A stretch of 64,000 nucleotides of DNA from positions 2,683,001-2,747,000 of the forward strand of contig NC_019936.1 in the NCBI RefSeq assembly GCF_000327065.1. The letters run 5' to 3'. The stretch is from Stutzerimonas stutzeri RCH2. GTDB lineage: Bacteria > Pseudomonadota > Gammaproteobacteria > Pseudomonadales > Pseudomonadaceae. Shown here one piece after another: positions 1 to 10,675 of the stretch. Both the position numbers and the translations under genes were made by a program. Within the stretch, counting starts at the first letter, position 1, and every line of letters starts with the position of its first letter. The notes under the pieces are model-generated. The model did not search any database, was not told the DNA's origin, and was given only the letters and a program-made list of their open reading frames with translations.

Positions 1-1768
<1,768 letters not shown>

Positions 1769-2590
1769 TCAACGTTGCTTGATGGTCATCTGTCGGCGTT
1801 CGAACTCGACGATGCGCTGGCGGTAATGCTCGATGGTTTGGGCGGTCAACACGCTGCGCTGGTCATCCTTCAGCTCGCCGTTGAGCTCTTGGGAGAGCTT
1901 GCGTGCAGCAGCGACCATGACATCAAAGGCCTGCTTGGGATGGCGCGGGCCAGGCAGACCGAGGAAGAAACTCACTGCCGGAGTGGTGAAGTGATCGATA
2001 TCATCCAAGTCGAAGGTGCCGGGCTTGACCGCATTAGCCATGGAGAACAGCACCTCGCCGTTACCGGCCATGCTCTCATGGCGGTGGAAGATATCCATCT
2101 CACCGAAGCGCAGGCCGCTTTCGAGAATGTTCTGCAGCAATGCGGGACCACGGAAACCCTGAGGGTCGCGGCAAATAACGTTGATGACGAGCACTTCCTC
2201 GACAGGCGCAAGCTCTTTGTGCGACTGCTCTTTCTCGTCCTCATCGTCACCCACAACAGGATCGAGCAGCGTTGGCACGGGCTCGTCGGTATTGAGCTGA
2301 AGATCGCCCTGGAAAGGTTCGTCCTGCCGGCGTTTCTTGCCGGATTCGCGAGCGCTCATGGCAGGCATGTCGCCTTCATCCAGGGACGGCTCATGATCGC
2401 GATTCACTACGCGTGCGGGGCCTAGTACTTCAGGAGAATCGTCGGCATCGGGAAGGTTGGAGAGGCTACGGTCCAGCTTGAACTTCAGCTTGCCCTTGCC
2501 GCCACGCATGCGTCGCCAGCCGTCGAACAGAATGCCGGCGATGACAATGATGCCGATGACGATCAGCCACTCGCGCAGACCGATATCCAT
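1769..2590 (-). CDS. zipA: Cell division protein ZipA
   Basis: ZipA is an inner-membrane division protein that tethers FtsZ to the membrane at the Z ring. The 273-residue product begins with one N-terminal membrane segment (about residues 7-22, [17 protein letters not shown]). A basic stretch rich in K and R follows, then an acidic and proline-containing linker (about 40-125). The C-terminal FtsZ-binding domain (about 130-265) carries the family-like segments [34 protein letters not shown] and PGTFDLDD. Length and layout match pseudomonad ZipA. It lies between smc and ligA on the same strand, as expected. Confidence 0.95.
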   Translation of the reverse strand: MDIGLREWLIVIGIIVIAGILFDGWRRMRGGKGKLKFKLDRSLSNLPDADDSPEVLGPARVVNRDHEPSLDEGDMPAMSARESGKKRRQDEPFQGDLQLNTDEPVPTLLDPVVGDDEDEKEQSHKELAPVEEVLVINVICRDPQGFRGPALLQNILESGLRFGEMDIFHRHESMAGNGEVLFSMANAVKPGTFDLDDIDHFTTPAVSFFLGLPGPRHPKQAFDVMVAAARKLSQELNGELKDDQRSVLTAQTIEHYRQRIVEFERRQMTIKQR

Positions 2591-2771
2591 TAATGCATTA
2601 ACCTCTGAATTCGATGATAAAGACGCAACGAACGGCCACTTGGGGCCGATTCAAGCGCATCGCAAAAATTGTGCTCTAAGCTAGCACGACGAACGGTAAC
2701 TTTGCACCGTGCGGTAGTTCTCTTTTTATGGCCTTCCTCGTATCAAAAATGCTCAAACACGCGGCTTAATC

Positions 2772-5700
2772 CTAGGCTTCGGCGAGTGCAACGGCCTGTT
2801 CGACATCGACTGCCACCAGCCTCGAGCAACCCGGTTCATGCATGGTTACACCCATCAACTGGTCGGCCATTTCCATGGCGATCTTGTTGTGAGTGATATA
2901 GATGAACTGCACTTTCTCCGACATCTCCTTCACCAGCCGTGCATAACGACCAACGTTCGCATCGTCCAATGGCGCATCGACTTCATCGAGCATGCAGAAA
3001 GGCGCCGGATTCAGCTGGAAGATGGCAAATACCAGCGCCAGCGCCGTCAGTGCCTTTTCTCCACCGGAAAGCAGGTGAATGGTGCTGTTCTTCTTTCCAG
3101 GCGGTCTTGCCATGATCGCCACCCCGGTATCGAGTAAATCTTCCCCGGTAAGTTCCAGATAAGCGTTGCCACCACCGAAGACTTTCGGGAAAAGCGCCTG
3201 CAGGCCGCTGTTGATCTGATCGAAGGTTTCCTTGAAACGATTACGGGTTTCGCGGTCGATCTTGCGGATGACGTTTTCCAGCGTATCCAGTGCCTCGACA
3301 AGGTCGTCGTTCTGCGCATCGAGATAGCGCTTGCGCTCCGATTGCTGCTGGTACTCGTCGATCGCGGCCAGGTTGATCGGCCCAAGACGCTGAATGCGCT
3401 GGGCGAGGCGCTCCAGCTCCGCTTCCCAGCCTTGCTCGCTGGCGTCGGCCGGGAGCGTTCCCAGTACGCCGTGCAGGTCGTAGCCATCCTCGTGAAGCTG
3501 ATCCTGCAGCGCCTTGCGCCGGACGCTCAGCCCCTGCCAGTCCAGTCGCTGTTGTTCCAGTTGACCGCGCAGCAGCTGCGCCTGCTGCTCGGCCTGAGTG
3601 CGCCGCTTTTCCGCGTCACGCAACTCGCGATCAGCATCTTCCAGCGCCAGGCGTGCATGCTTGAGTTCCTCTTCGACGCCCATCCGTCGTTCTAGCAACT
3701 CCTCGAGCTTCATGCGCAGCTCTTCGAGCGGCGCCTCCCCCTCTTCCAGATTCAGCGTAAGCTGCTCGCGGCGCTCGATAGCCCGCTCGAACTGCTGCTC
3801 CAGCCGCTCCAGCGCCTGGCGCGTAGATTCATGCTGCGCCTTGAGCGAACCGACTCGAAGCGCCAATTGATGGGCATGATCCTTCTGCTGACGTGCGTCC
3901 TGACGAATACGGTCCAGCCGCTCGCGAATACCGTCACGACTGGCTAGCAGCGTCTCGCGCTGCTCGGCGTCATGAGCCATCGCATCCAGCGCGTCCTGAA
4001 GCTGCAGGCGCGCCTCGCCCAGTTGCTCGGTCTCGATCTCGCGCCGGTCCTGCTGTTCGGCAAGCTCTTCGTCCAGGCGTTGGCGGCGCAATCCAAGTTG
4101 CTCCAGCCGTGCTTGCCCGGCAGACAGCTGGGCTTTGAGGTCACCCTGTATCCGCGCCTCTTCCTGCTGCCGCCGGCGCTGTTGTTCGCGTTCCTCTTCC
4201 AGGCGGGACTGGGCTGCGCGCAATTCGGAAATACGCTCTTCAACCACTGCCAAGGCCGCTTCACGTTCGTCGCGCTCGGCCAGTAACCGCTCCAGTTCCT
4301 GGCCGCGTGCAAGCACACCCGATTCCGCCTCACTGGCCCGGCGCACACGCAGAAAATGCTGGCCGACCCAATAGCCGTCACGACTGATCACGCTTTCGTC
4401 TTCACCGAGCGCTGCGCGTGCGGCCAAAGCCTGCTCCAGCGAGTCGACAGGACGCACGCGCCCCAGCCAGGGTGAGAGATCCAATCTTGACTCGACCAGA
4501 TCAAGCAGACTGCCAGGGCGGCTCACATCGCCCTGGCGCGGGCTGACCAGGCGTAAATCCCCCTGTTCGAAGCCAGCAAGATCGATAGCCACGAACTCAT
4601 CGAGCAATACCGCATTTACGTCGCCGCCGAGCACCGTTTCCACGGCCAACTCCCAGCCGGGCTCGACTCGCAAGCCCTCGACGAGGCGCGGACGGTCCGC
4701 CAGACCTTGCTCCCGCAGCCATTCGGCGACGCCCTTGCCTGGGTCCATCGCAGCCTGCTGCAACGCTTCCAGCGAGGCGATGCGGCCATTCAAGCGCTGC
4801 AGTTCACCCTGCATCTGTTGCTGCGTTCGGGTCGCCTGCTGCAACTCCTCACGCAGCTGCTCAAGACGTTCATTGATGTCTTCGGCGGCCGCAGCAAGCG
4901 CCTCGAGATCGAGTTCGCTGGCTGCGAGCTGCTCACCAAGCTCAAGGATCGCGACGTCTTCGGGATCGGCAGCCAGCAGCGCGCGCTCCTCGTCCAGGCG
5001 ACGTTGACGTTCGGCCAGGCGCTCCAGGCTCTGCTCCAGTTGCTGGATGCGCGACTGCTGCACTTCCGCCGCGCGACGCGGCTCGGCGCTGTGCTGATTG
5101 AAACGCTCCCACTGTTCCTGCCAGGCCTGCATGGCCGCTTCGGCCTCTTCCAGCTGGACCGCGGATTCCTCGGCGGCGGCTCCGGAGAGCTCCTGCTCGG
5201 GCTCGAGCATCGCCAGTTCCTCCCCGAGGGTGGCGAGCAGAGTGCGATCGTGGCCAAGGTGCGATTCGGTTTCCAGCCGCGCCTGCTCCGCCTCGCGCAG
5301 ATCGTCCTGCAACTGGCGCAGGCGCTGTTGGCCGTGCTGAATGCTCTGCTCGACGCGGGCGATGTCACCGCCAACCGAATAGAAACGGCCCTGCACCTGA
5401 TTGAAGCGCTCGGAGAGCTCGTGGTGGCCGTCACGCAACCGCTCGATGCTCGCATCGGCGCTGCGCTGCTCGGCCACCAGCGCTTCGAAGGCGACCTCCT
5501 GATCGCCGATGACCTGCTCGCGCTGGCCGACCAGCTCGTTCAGCGCTTGCCAGCGCAATGCCGAAAGCTGCGCCTTGAGCTGACGCTCTTCAGCCTTGTA
5601 TTCCTGATACTTCTCCGCCGACTGCGCCTGGCGGTGCAACCGCTCGAGCTGGCGCTCCAGCTCTTCGCGCAGATCGGTCAGCCGAGCCAGGTTCTCGTGG

Positions 5701-6260
5701 GTGCGACGAATGCGGTTCTCGGTTTCGCGCCGGCGCTCCTTGTACTTGGAGATGCCAGCGGCTTCTTCGATGAAGTTGCGCAGGTCCTCAGGCTTGGCTT
5801 CGATCAGCTTGGAGATCATGCCCTGCTCGATAATCGAGTAGCTACGCGGTCCGAGGCCGGTGCCGAGGAAGATGTCGGTGATGTCGCGGCGCCGACACTT
5901 CACGCCGTTGAGGAAGTAGGTATTCTGCGAGTCGCGGGTCACGCGGCGGCGGATGGAGATCTCGGCGAAGGCGGCGTATTCGCCGGTCAGCGTACCGTCG
6001 GAGTTATCGAAGATGAGCTCGATACTCGCCTGGGTTACCGGCTTGCGCGTATTCGAGCCGTTGAAGATGACGTCGGTCATCGACTCGCCACGCAGGTTCT
6101 TCGCCGAGCTTTCGCCCATTACCCAGCGCACGGCGTCGATGATATTGGATTTGCCGCAGCCGTTCGGACCGACGACCGCCGCCATGTTGCTCGGAAAGCT
6201 GACTGTGGTGGGGTCGACGAAGGATTTGAAGCCGGCGAGTTTGATGCTCTTCAGGCGCAT
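2772..6260 (-). CDS. smc: Chromosome partition protein Smc
   Basis: This is a condensin ATPase that acts with ScpAB to organise and segregate the chromosome. The product has 1162 residues. The N-terminal head carries Walker A GPNGCGKS (about 32-39). Two long coiled-coil arms are rich in E, Q, L and R, with a central hinge at roughly 510-640. The C-terminal head has the ABC signature LSGGEKALTALAL and Walker B CMLDEVDAPLDDAN. It starts MRLKSIKLAGFKSFVDPT, the typical SMC beginning. Many gammaproteobacteria use MukBEF instead; pseudomonads carry Smc, and some also carry MksB. It is upstream of zipA with a gap of about 180 bases. A long apparent reading frame on the opposite strand is a by-product of the coiled-coil codon composition. 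Confidence 0.97.
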   Translation of the reverse strand: MRLKSIKLAGFKSFVDPTTVSFPSNMAAVVGPNGCGKSNIIDAVRWVMGESSAKNLRGESMTDVIFNGSNTRKPVTQASIELIFDNSDGTLTGEYAAFAEISIRRRVTRDSQNTYFLNGVKCRRRDITDIFLGTGLGPRSYSIIEQGMISKLIEAKPEDLRNFIEEAAGISKYKERRRETENRIRRTHENLARLTDLREELERQLERLHRQAQSAEKYQEYKAEERQLKAQLSALRWQALNELVGQREQVIGDQEVAFEALVAEQRSADASIERLRDGHHELSERFNQVQGRFYSVGGDIARVEQSIQHGQQRLRQLQDDLREAEQARLETESHLGHDRTLLATLGEELAMLEPEQELSGAAAEESAVQLEEAEAAMQAWQEQWERFNQHSAEPRRAAEVQQSRIQQLEQSLERLAERQRRLDEERALLAADPEDVAILELGEQLAASELDLEALAAAAEDINERLEQLREELQQATRTQQQMQGELQRLNGRIASLEALQQAAMDPGKGVAEWLREQGLADRPRLVEGLRVEPGWELAVETVLGGDVNAVLLDEFVAIDLAGFEQGDLRLVSPRQGDVSRPGSLLDLVESRLDLSPWLGRVRPVDSLEQALAARAALGEDESVISRDGYWVGQHFLRVRRASEAESGVLARGQELERLLAERDEREAALAVVEERISELRAAQSRLEEEREQQRRRQQEEARIQGDLKAQLSAGQARLEQLGLRRQRLDEELAEQQDRREIETEQLGEARLQLQDALDAMAHDAEQRETLLASRDGIRERLDRIRQDARQQKDHAHQLALRVGSLKAQHESTRQALERLEQQFERAIERREQLTLNLEEGEAPLEELRMKLEELLERRMGVEEELKHARLALEDADRELRDAEKRRTQAEQQAQLLRGQLEQQRLDWQGLSVRRKALQDQLHEDGYDLHGVLGTLPADASEQGWEAELERLAQRIQRLGPINLAAIDEYQQQSERKRYLDAQNDDLVEALDTLENVIRKIDRETRNRFKETFDQINSGLQALFPKVFGGGNAYLELTGEDLLDTGVAIMARPPGKKNSTIHLLSGGEKALTALALVFAIFQLNPAPFCMLDEVDAPLDDANVGRYARLVKEMSEKVQFIYITHNKIAMEMADQLMGVTMHEPGCSRLVAVDVEQAVALAEA

Positions 6261-6501
6261 GCAGCCAATCCTTGGCAGTCAGCATGGGGACGAACAAGCG
6301 GAGTCGCCGTGAACATCGAAAATCCTGGCATCAAATGGGTACTGGCAAGAAGCCACGGAGTTTATCACGCCGACTAGCCCGCCTCGCAGCGCGGCGGCGC
6401 ACAGAAACGCCTCTCCCGAGGCGCAGCGCCGCCGGATAACTATGGCGACACAAACATGGAGAGAATGAAACGCTGACCAGTGAGCCAGAGGCCGCGCGCT
6501 A

Positions 6502-7497
6502 TCAGCCGCCGGTCATGCTCATGAAACGCACCACCTGAACCTGTTCGTCGGTGCGGAAATGATGCTTTTCCGGTTTGAGCTGCAGCGCATTCACCAGAGC
6601 ATTGCGCAGGCGCTCACTGTCGCCCGGATGACGCCGCATCAGGCTCTTCAGGTCCAGTGCACCCTCATGCCCCAGGCAGAGCACCAGCTTGCCCTCGGCG
6701 GTCACGCGTACTCGGTTGCAGCTGCCACAGAAGTTGTTGCTGTGCGGCGAGATAAAGCCGATCTGCGTTTCGCTGCCTGCCACCTGCCAGTACCGCGACG
6801 GGCCGCCGGTAGCGTGGCTGCTGCGCACCAGCGTATGCCGCGCTTCGATCCGCTCACGGACTTCGTCGCTGGAGCAGAAAGTAATCTGCCGCTGATGACT
6901 GGAGACGCTCCCGAGCGGCATCTCTTCGATAAAACTGATATCGAGGCCGCGCTCGATAGCGAAATCCACCAGATCGAGGATCTCGTCGTCGTTGCGCCCC
7001 TTCTGCACCACGCTGTTTAGCTTGATCCGCTTGAAGCCCGCGCGGCGCGCGGCCTCGATGCCTTCGAGCACCTGATCCAGTCGGTCGCGACGGGTCAGCT
7101 CGGCAAAACGGTCGCGTTTGAGTGAATCGAGGCTGATGTTGAGACGCTTCACGCCAGCGGCATGCAACGCCGGCGCCAGGCTAGGCAGCTGCGAGCCGTT
7201 GGTGGTGATGGCCAAATCTTCCAGTTCTTCGCGCGCGCCCAAGCGCTCCAGCAAGCCGGTCAGACCCTTGCGCACCAGCGGCTCGCCACCCGTCACGCGA
7301 ATGCGTTTGACGCCGAGACTGATGAACGCATCGGCCACGGCATAGAGCTCTTCGAGGGTAAGAATCTGCGCACGCGGAGCGAAGACCATGTCCTCGCTCA
7401 TGCAATAGGTACAGCGAAAATCACAGCGGTCGGTTACCGACAATCTCAGGTAGGTGATGCGCCGGCCGAATGGGTCGACCAACTGGGAATCGGGCAT
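6502..7497 (-). CDS. moaA: GTP 3',8-cyclase MoaA (molybdenum cofactor biosynthesis)
   Basis: This radical SAM enzyme makes (8S)-3',8-cyclo-GTP from GTP, the first step of molybdopterin synthesis. The 331-residue product has the N-terminal SAM cluster motif CDFRCTYC (C25, C29, C32). The C-terminal second 4Fe-4S site is visible as FCGSCNRVRVT ... CLGHEG. The tail ends in GG, as required for interaction with MoaC-step partners in this family. I chose the ATG (MPDSQLV) because GGAGAG lies 7 bases upstream; a TTG 12 bases earlier would overlap that site. No other moa gene is adjacent. Molybdopterin would serve nitrate reductase and similar enzymes, which suits a denitrifying pseudomonad, but no such enzyme is in the window. 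Confidence 0.96.
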   Translation of the reverse strand: MPDSQLVDPFGRRITYLRLSVTDRCDFRCTYCMSEDMVFAPRAQILTLEELYAVADAFISLGVKRIRVTGGEPLVRKGLTGLLERLGAREELEDLAITTNGSQLPSLAPALHAAGVKRLNISLDSLKRDRFAELTRRDRLDQVLEGIEAARRAGFKRIKLNSVVQKGRNDDEILDLVDFAIERGLDISFIEEMPLGSVSSHQRQITFCSSDEVRERIEARHTLVRSSHATGGPSRYWQVAGSETQIGFISPHSNNFCGSCNRVRVTAEGKLVLCLGHEGALDLKSLMRRHPGDSERLRNALVNALQLKPEKHHFRTDEQVQVVRFMSMTGG

Positions 7498-7669
7498 TGC
7501 ACTCTCCAACTGCTGGCTGCGCCTGTATTCAGACTATGCGCTAACTGTGATTCAGGCAAAGTGACGTTACCAACGGCATGCGACCAGCGCGGCGGCACGG
7601 CATGCAGCCACGCCGCTGCGGTGCTTTAATGGCCCGCTTTGGCAGCACTCATGCGAGAGACCACGGCGA

Positions 7670-8521
7670 ATGGATAACGATTCCCTGAAGGCGATGAGCT
7701 GGCGCGAACGGCTATACGTCATCATCTTTTTCACCAATACCCCGGCCGGCAAGCGCTTCGACACCTGGCTCCTGGTCATCATCCTGGCCAGCCTGGTGGT
7801 GGTGATGTTCGACAGCATCGCCTCGTTCAATGAGCGCCACGGCGAGCTGCTGACCAATCTGGAGTGGGCCTTCACGGCGATCTTCGCCGTGGAATACCTG
7901 GTGCGCATCTACACGCATCCCGAGCCGCGCAAGTACATCTTCAGCTTCTACGGTGCAGTCGATCTTCTATCGGTGCTGCCGGCTTTCATTGCCCTGCTGT
8001 TTCCGGATGCGCAGTACCTGTTGGTGGTGCGCATCGTCCGCATGCTACGGATATTCCGCGTACTCAAGCTCACGCCCTACCTGAGCCAGGCAAATTTCCT
8101 GCTGGTGGCGCTGCAGGGCAGCCGGCAGAAGATCATCGTCTTCCTGCTCAGCGTCACCACGCTGATCATCGTCTACGGCACGCTGATGTACGTGATCGAG
8201 GGGCCTTCCAACGGCTTCACCAGCATCCCGATGAGCATCTACTGGGCGGTGGTCACGCTGACTACGGTCGGCTTCGGCGACATCGTCCCGCACACGCCGC
8301 TGGGCAAGGCGCTGGCAACAGTGGTGATGATCACCGGTTATTCGATCATCGCCGTGCCGACCGGCATTTTCACCGCCGAGCTGGCCAATGCCATGCGCCA
8401 GGACAGCCTGCGCCACGCCTGCCCAACCTGCGACAAGCTCACCCACGAGCCCAATGCGGCGTTCTGCAGTCGCTGTGGCACGCAGCTGTTCGAGCGCCCT
8501 GACCGCGGCGCACCTACCTGA
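7670..8521 (+). CDS. Voltage-gated-type potassium channel (Kv-like ion transporter) with C-terminal zinc ribbon
   Basis: The 283-residue inner-membrane protein has the six-helix voltage-gated channel plan. Segments S1-S3 lie at about 32-115. An S4 voltage sensor carries arginines every third residue (R121, R124, R127, R130 in RIVRMLRIFR). S5 is at about 155-175. The pore loop has the K+ selectivity filter TTVGFGD (198-204), and S6 follows (about 215-240). After S6 the tail has two CxxC pairs (CPTC and CSRC, about 250-272), a probable zinc ribbon. That tail is shared by some bacterial homologues, but its role is unknown to me. The gene stands alone, divergent from moaA. K+ selectivity is inferred from the filter; physiological gating cannot be read from sequence. 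Confidence 0.9.
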   Translation: MDNDSLKAMSWRERLYVIIFFTNTPAGKRFDTWLLVIILASLVVVMFDSIASFNERHGELLTNLEWAFTAIFAVEYLVRIYTHPEPRKYIFSFYGAVDLLSVLPAFIALLFPDAQYLLVVRIVRMLRIFRVLKLTPYLSQANFLLVALQGSRQKIIVFLLSVTTLIIVYGTLMYVIEGPSNGFTSIPMSIYWAVVTLTTVGFGDIVPHTPLGKALATVVMITGYSIIAVPTGIFTAELANAMRQDSLRHACPTCDKLTHEPNAAFCSRCGTQLFERPDRGAPT

Positions 8522-8641
8522 CGTAGCAGGCGCCGGCGCACCAGCGGCGCTCATCCGCCGCCGCTTCGCCCGCACCGACGAACTGCCCGGAAGCGGGACT
8601 GTCACATCCTCAGATTCGCATCAGGCTGGATGGAGACCGGC

Positions 8642-9055
8642 ATGCCCTTGCTCAAACTGCTGCACTTTGCCGCCCTGCTCTGCTGGTGCGGCTCGCTGCT
8701 CTATCTGCCGGCAATGATCGCCGCGGGCACCAAGCGCAGCGATCAACTCTTCTACCGCGACCATGCCCACCTCACCCGCATGGTGTTCACCCTGATCAGC
8801 ACGCCCGCTGCGCTGATCGCCATCGGCTCCGGCACGGCACTGTTCCTGCGCGACGGCACCCTGGCCGGCTGGCTGATCATGAAGCTGACGATGGTGACCG
8901 GCATGGCGCTCTGTCATGCCCTGTGCGGCGTTCTGGTCCTGCGCATCGAACGCGAGCCGGAGCGTGGCGTCACATACCAGTGCATGGCCCTGGGTGTGCT
9001 GGTCCCCGTATTGATCGCCCTGACCCTCTGGCTGGTGCTTGCCAAACCCTTCTGA
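8642..9055 (+). CDS. HemJ/CopD-like four-helix membrane protein
   Basis: The 137-residue, strongly hydrophobic protein has four predicted membrane helices. It starts MPLLKLLHFAALLCWCGSLL, and GGAG lies 7 bases before this ATG, which I preferred over an ATG 12 bases upstream. The histidine in helix 1 (LLHFAALL) and the lysine in helix 3 (GWLIMKLTM) sit where HemJ-type protoporphyrinogen oxidases have their conserved His and Lys, and the helix pattern also fits the CopD family. Its position just before an aa3 oxidase operon fits a role in heme or copper supply, but that is inference. The gene converges with the DUF2231 gene. Confidence 0.6.
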   Translation: MPLLKLLHFAALLCWCGSLLYLPAMIAAGTKRSDQLFYRDHAHLTRMVFTLISTPAALIAIGSGTALFLRDGTLAGWLIMKLTMVTGMALCHALCGVLVLRIEREPERGVTYQCMALGVLVPVLIALTLWLVLAKPF

Positions 9056-9157
9056 CTCAAGGAACGACAGCCTCGCATGACCGACTGCCCGGCCCGCCTC
9101 GACCCTCCCCATTCTGCCTGCTCGAGCCGGCCGTCCCTGGCAAGCCGTGACGAAGGC

Positions 9158-9637
9158 TCAGGGCGCCTGCTGACCGTCGAGATCCACGCCGACGGCATGT
9201 TCGTAAACCAGTCGCCCGCCGAGAAAAGCCGCCAGCGAGATCAGCACGGCAGTCAGCAGCGAAAGATAGAGCCCCCACATGGCATCGCCATCGCCACGAT
9301 CCATGCCCTGATAGCGCAACAGCCAGTTCAGCGAAGCCAGCGAAAGCATCATCACGGCGAGTATCGCGTGGCACCAGGCGGTGACCTTGCGGCGAATCTG
9401 CTGCACGGAGAGCAGATCGATCACGCCGGCAATGCTGGCAATCCAGCCGCCGATGGCGCCCACGCCGGAAAGCCAGAGGCCGGCGCGCCACCAGAATTCG
9501 TCGAGCGTCCAGAAATAGGCGAGGTCGGCCGGCACCAGGCCGATCAGCGCGGCGACGGGGAAGTGAATCATCATCGGATGCAGCGGATGGCCGGCAATGG
9601 CGGCGTTACTGGTGATCGACTCGCGTTCTGTGGCCAT
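9158..9637 (-). CDS. DUF2231 family membrane protein
   Basis: The 159-residue membrane protein carries the hallmark of DUF2231 near its N-terminus, GHPLHPMMIHFPVAAL (about 17-32). Four hydrophobic helices follow. The start has a strong site (GGGAGGGCCGGATG). It lies head to head with coxB: only 21 bases separate the two start codons, so the promoter of each gene must overlap the other's coding sequence or leader. Function is unknown. Members often sit beside cytochrome or oxidase genes, and the conserved histidines suggest heme or metal binding, which is inference only. Confidence 0.8.
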   Translation of the reverse strand: MATERESITSNAAIAGHPLHPMMIHFPVAALIGLVPADLAYFWTLDEFWWRAGLWLSGVGAIGGWIASIAGVIDLLSVQQIRRKVTAWCHAILAVMMLSLASLNWLLRYQGMDRGDGDAMWGLYLSLLTAVLISLAAFLGGRLVYEHAVGVDLDGQQAP

Positions 9638-9658
9638 CCGGCCCTCCCAGGCACTGTA

Positions 9659-10675
9659 GTGAAACGGGCCGCCCGGTCATCGAGACGAGGCGGCAACCCT
9701 TTCAAATGGACCACGCTGGCGCTGGCAGTTCCTTTGCTGACTGCATGCGATGGGCCGCAGTCAGCCCTGTCGCCCGCAGGGCCAATGGCCCGCGACGTCG
9801 CCAATGTCTGGTGGGCGATGTTCGGTTTCTCCGTGCTGGTACTGCTGGTGGTGAGCGCGCTGTGGATCTACGCCATGCTGCGGCGCCCACAGACGTACAC
9901 CGATGAACAGGCCCTGCGGATCAATCGACGCTGGATCATTGGCGGTGGTCTGATCCTGCCCACCGTCAGCATCATCGCCCTGCTGGCTTTTGGCATCCCC
10001 ACCGGGCGCGGCATGCTGCCGTTGCCCGTCGAGGGCGAGCAGCCATTACGCATCCAGGTCATCGGTCATCAATGGTGGTGGGAGGTGCGCTATCCGGAAA
10101 GCGGCGTAGTGACGGCCAACCAGTTCATCCTGCCGGCGGATCGGCCAGTGGACGTCGAGGTGACCAGCGCCGACGTGATCCACTCGTTCTGGGTGCCACG
10201 CCTGGGCGGCAAGCTGGACATGGTGCCGGGGCGGACCAACACCCTGCGCCTGCAAGCCTCGCAGGCCGGCGTGTTTCGCGGGCAATGCTCGGAATTCTGC
10301 GGTAGCCAGCATGCGCACATGATTCTGCACGTGGAGGCGCTGGAAGCTGACGCTTTTGCCAGCTGGATCGAGGCCCGCCGTGAGCTGCAGCACCAGCCAC
10401 CCAGCGGCGATGCCGGTCGCGTCTTCGCTGAGCGCTGCGGGCAATGCCACCGCGTCACGGGCGTCAGCGAGGGCAATCGCGCACCGGACCTGAGCGATCT
10501 CGCCACCCGTCCGACCCTCGGCGCCGGCGTGATCGCCAACGATGCGGACGGCCTGCGCCGCTGGCTCAGCGATCACCAGAGCCTCAAGCACGGCATCGCC
10601 ATGCCACGTCACGACGACATCCCCGAAGAAACCCTCGGCCAGCTTGCCGACTGGCTGGAGACCCTCGCGCCATGA
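9659..10675 (+). CDS. coxB: Cytochrome c oxidase subunit II with fused C-terminal cytochrome c
   Basis: Subunit II accepts electrons from cytochrome c through the dinuclear CuA centre. The 338-residue product begins with a lipoprotein-type signal (PLLTAC, C30) and has two membrane helices. A periplasmic cupredoxin domain holds the CuA ligands: the His of HSFWVP, and CSEFCGSQHAHM. A C-terminal cytochrome c domain follows, with heme motif CGQCH and an axial Met in IAMPRHD. Such fusions are typical of caa3-type oxidases. I chose a GTG start because it gives a complete signal sequence; an AGG 7-8 bases upstream is the only site-like sequence. The stop overlaps the next start (ATGA), so translation is coupled to subunit I. 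Confidence 0.88.
   Translation: MKRAARSSRRGGNPFKWTTLALAVPLLTACDGPQSALSPAGPMARDVANVWWAMFGFSVLVLLVVSALWIYAMLRRPQTYTDEQALRINRRWIIGGGLILPTVSIIALLAFGIPTGRGMLPLPVEGEQPLRIQVIGHQWWWEVRYPESGVVTANQFILPADRPVDVEVTSADVIHSFWVPRLGGKLDMVPGRTNTLRLQASQAGVFRGQCSEFCGSQHAHMILHVEALEADAFASWIEARRELQHQPPSGDAGRVFAERCGQCHRVTGVSEGNRAPDLSDLATRPTLGAGVIANDADGLRRWLSDHQSLKHGIAMPRHDDIPEETLGQLADWLETLAP

Noticed and set aside
4707-6377. Long open frame of 556 codons on the plus strand
   Set aside because: It is antisense to the smc coiled coil and head. The minus-strand product has all SMC motifs; the plus frame is low-complexity leucine-rich translation caused by codon bias.
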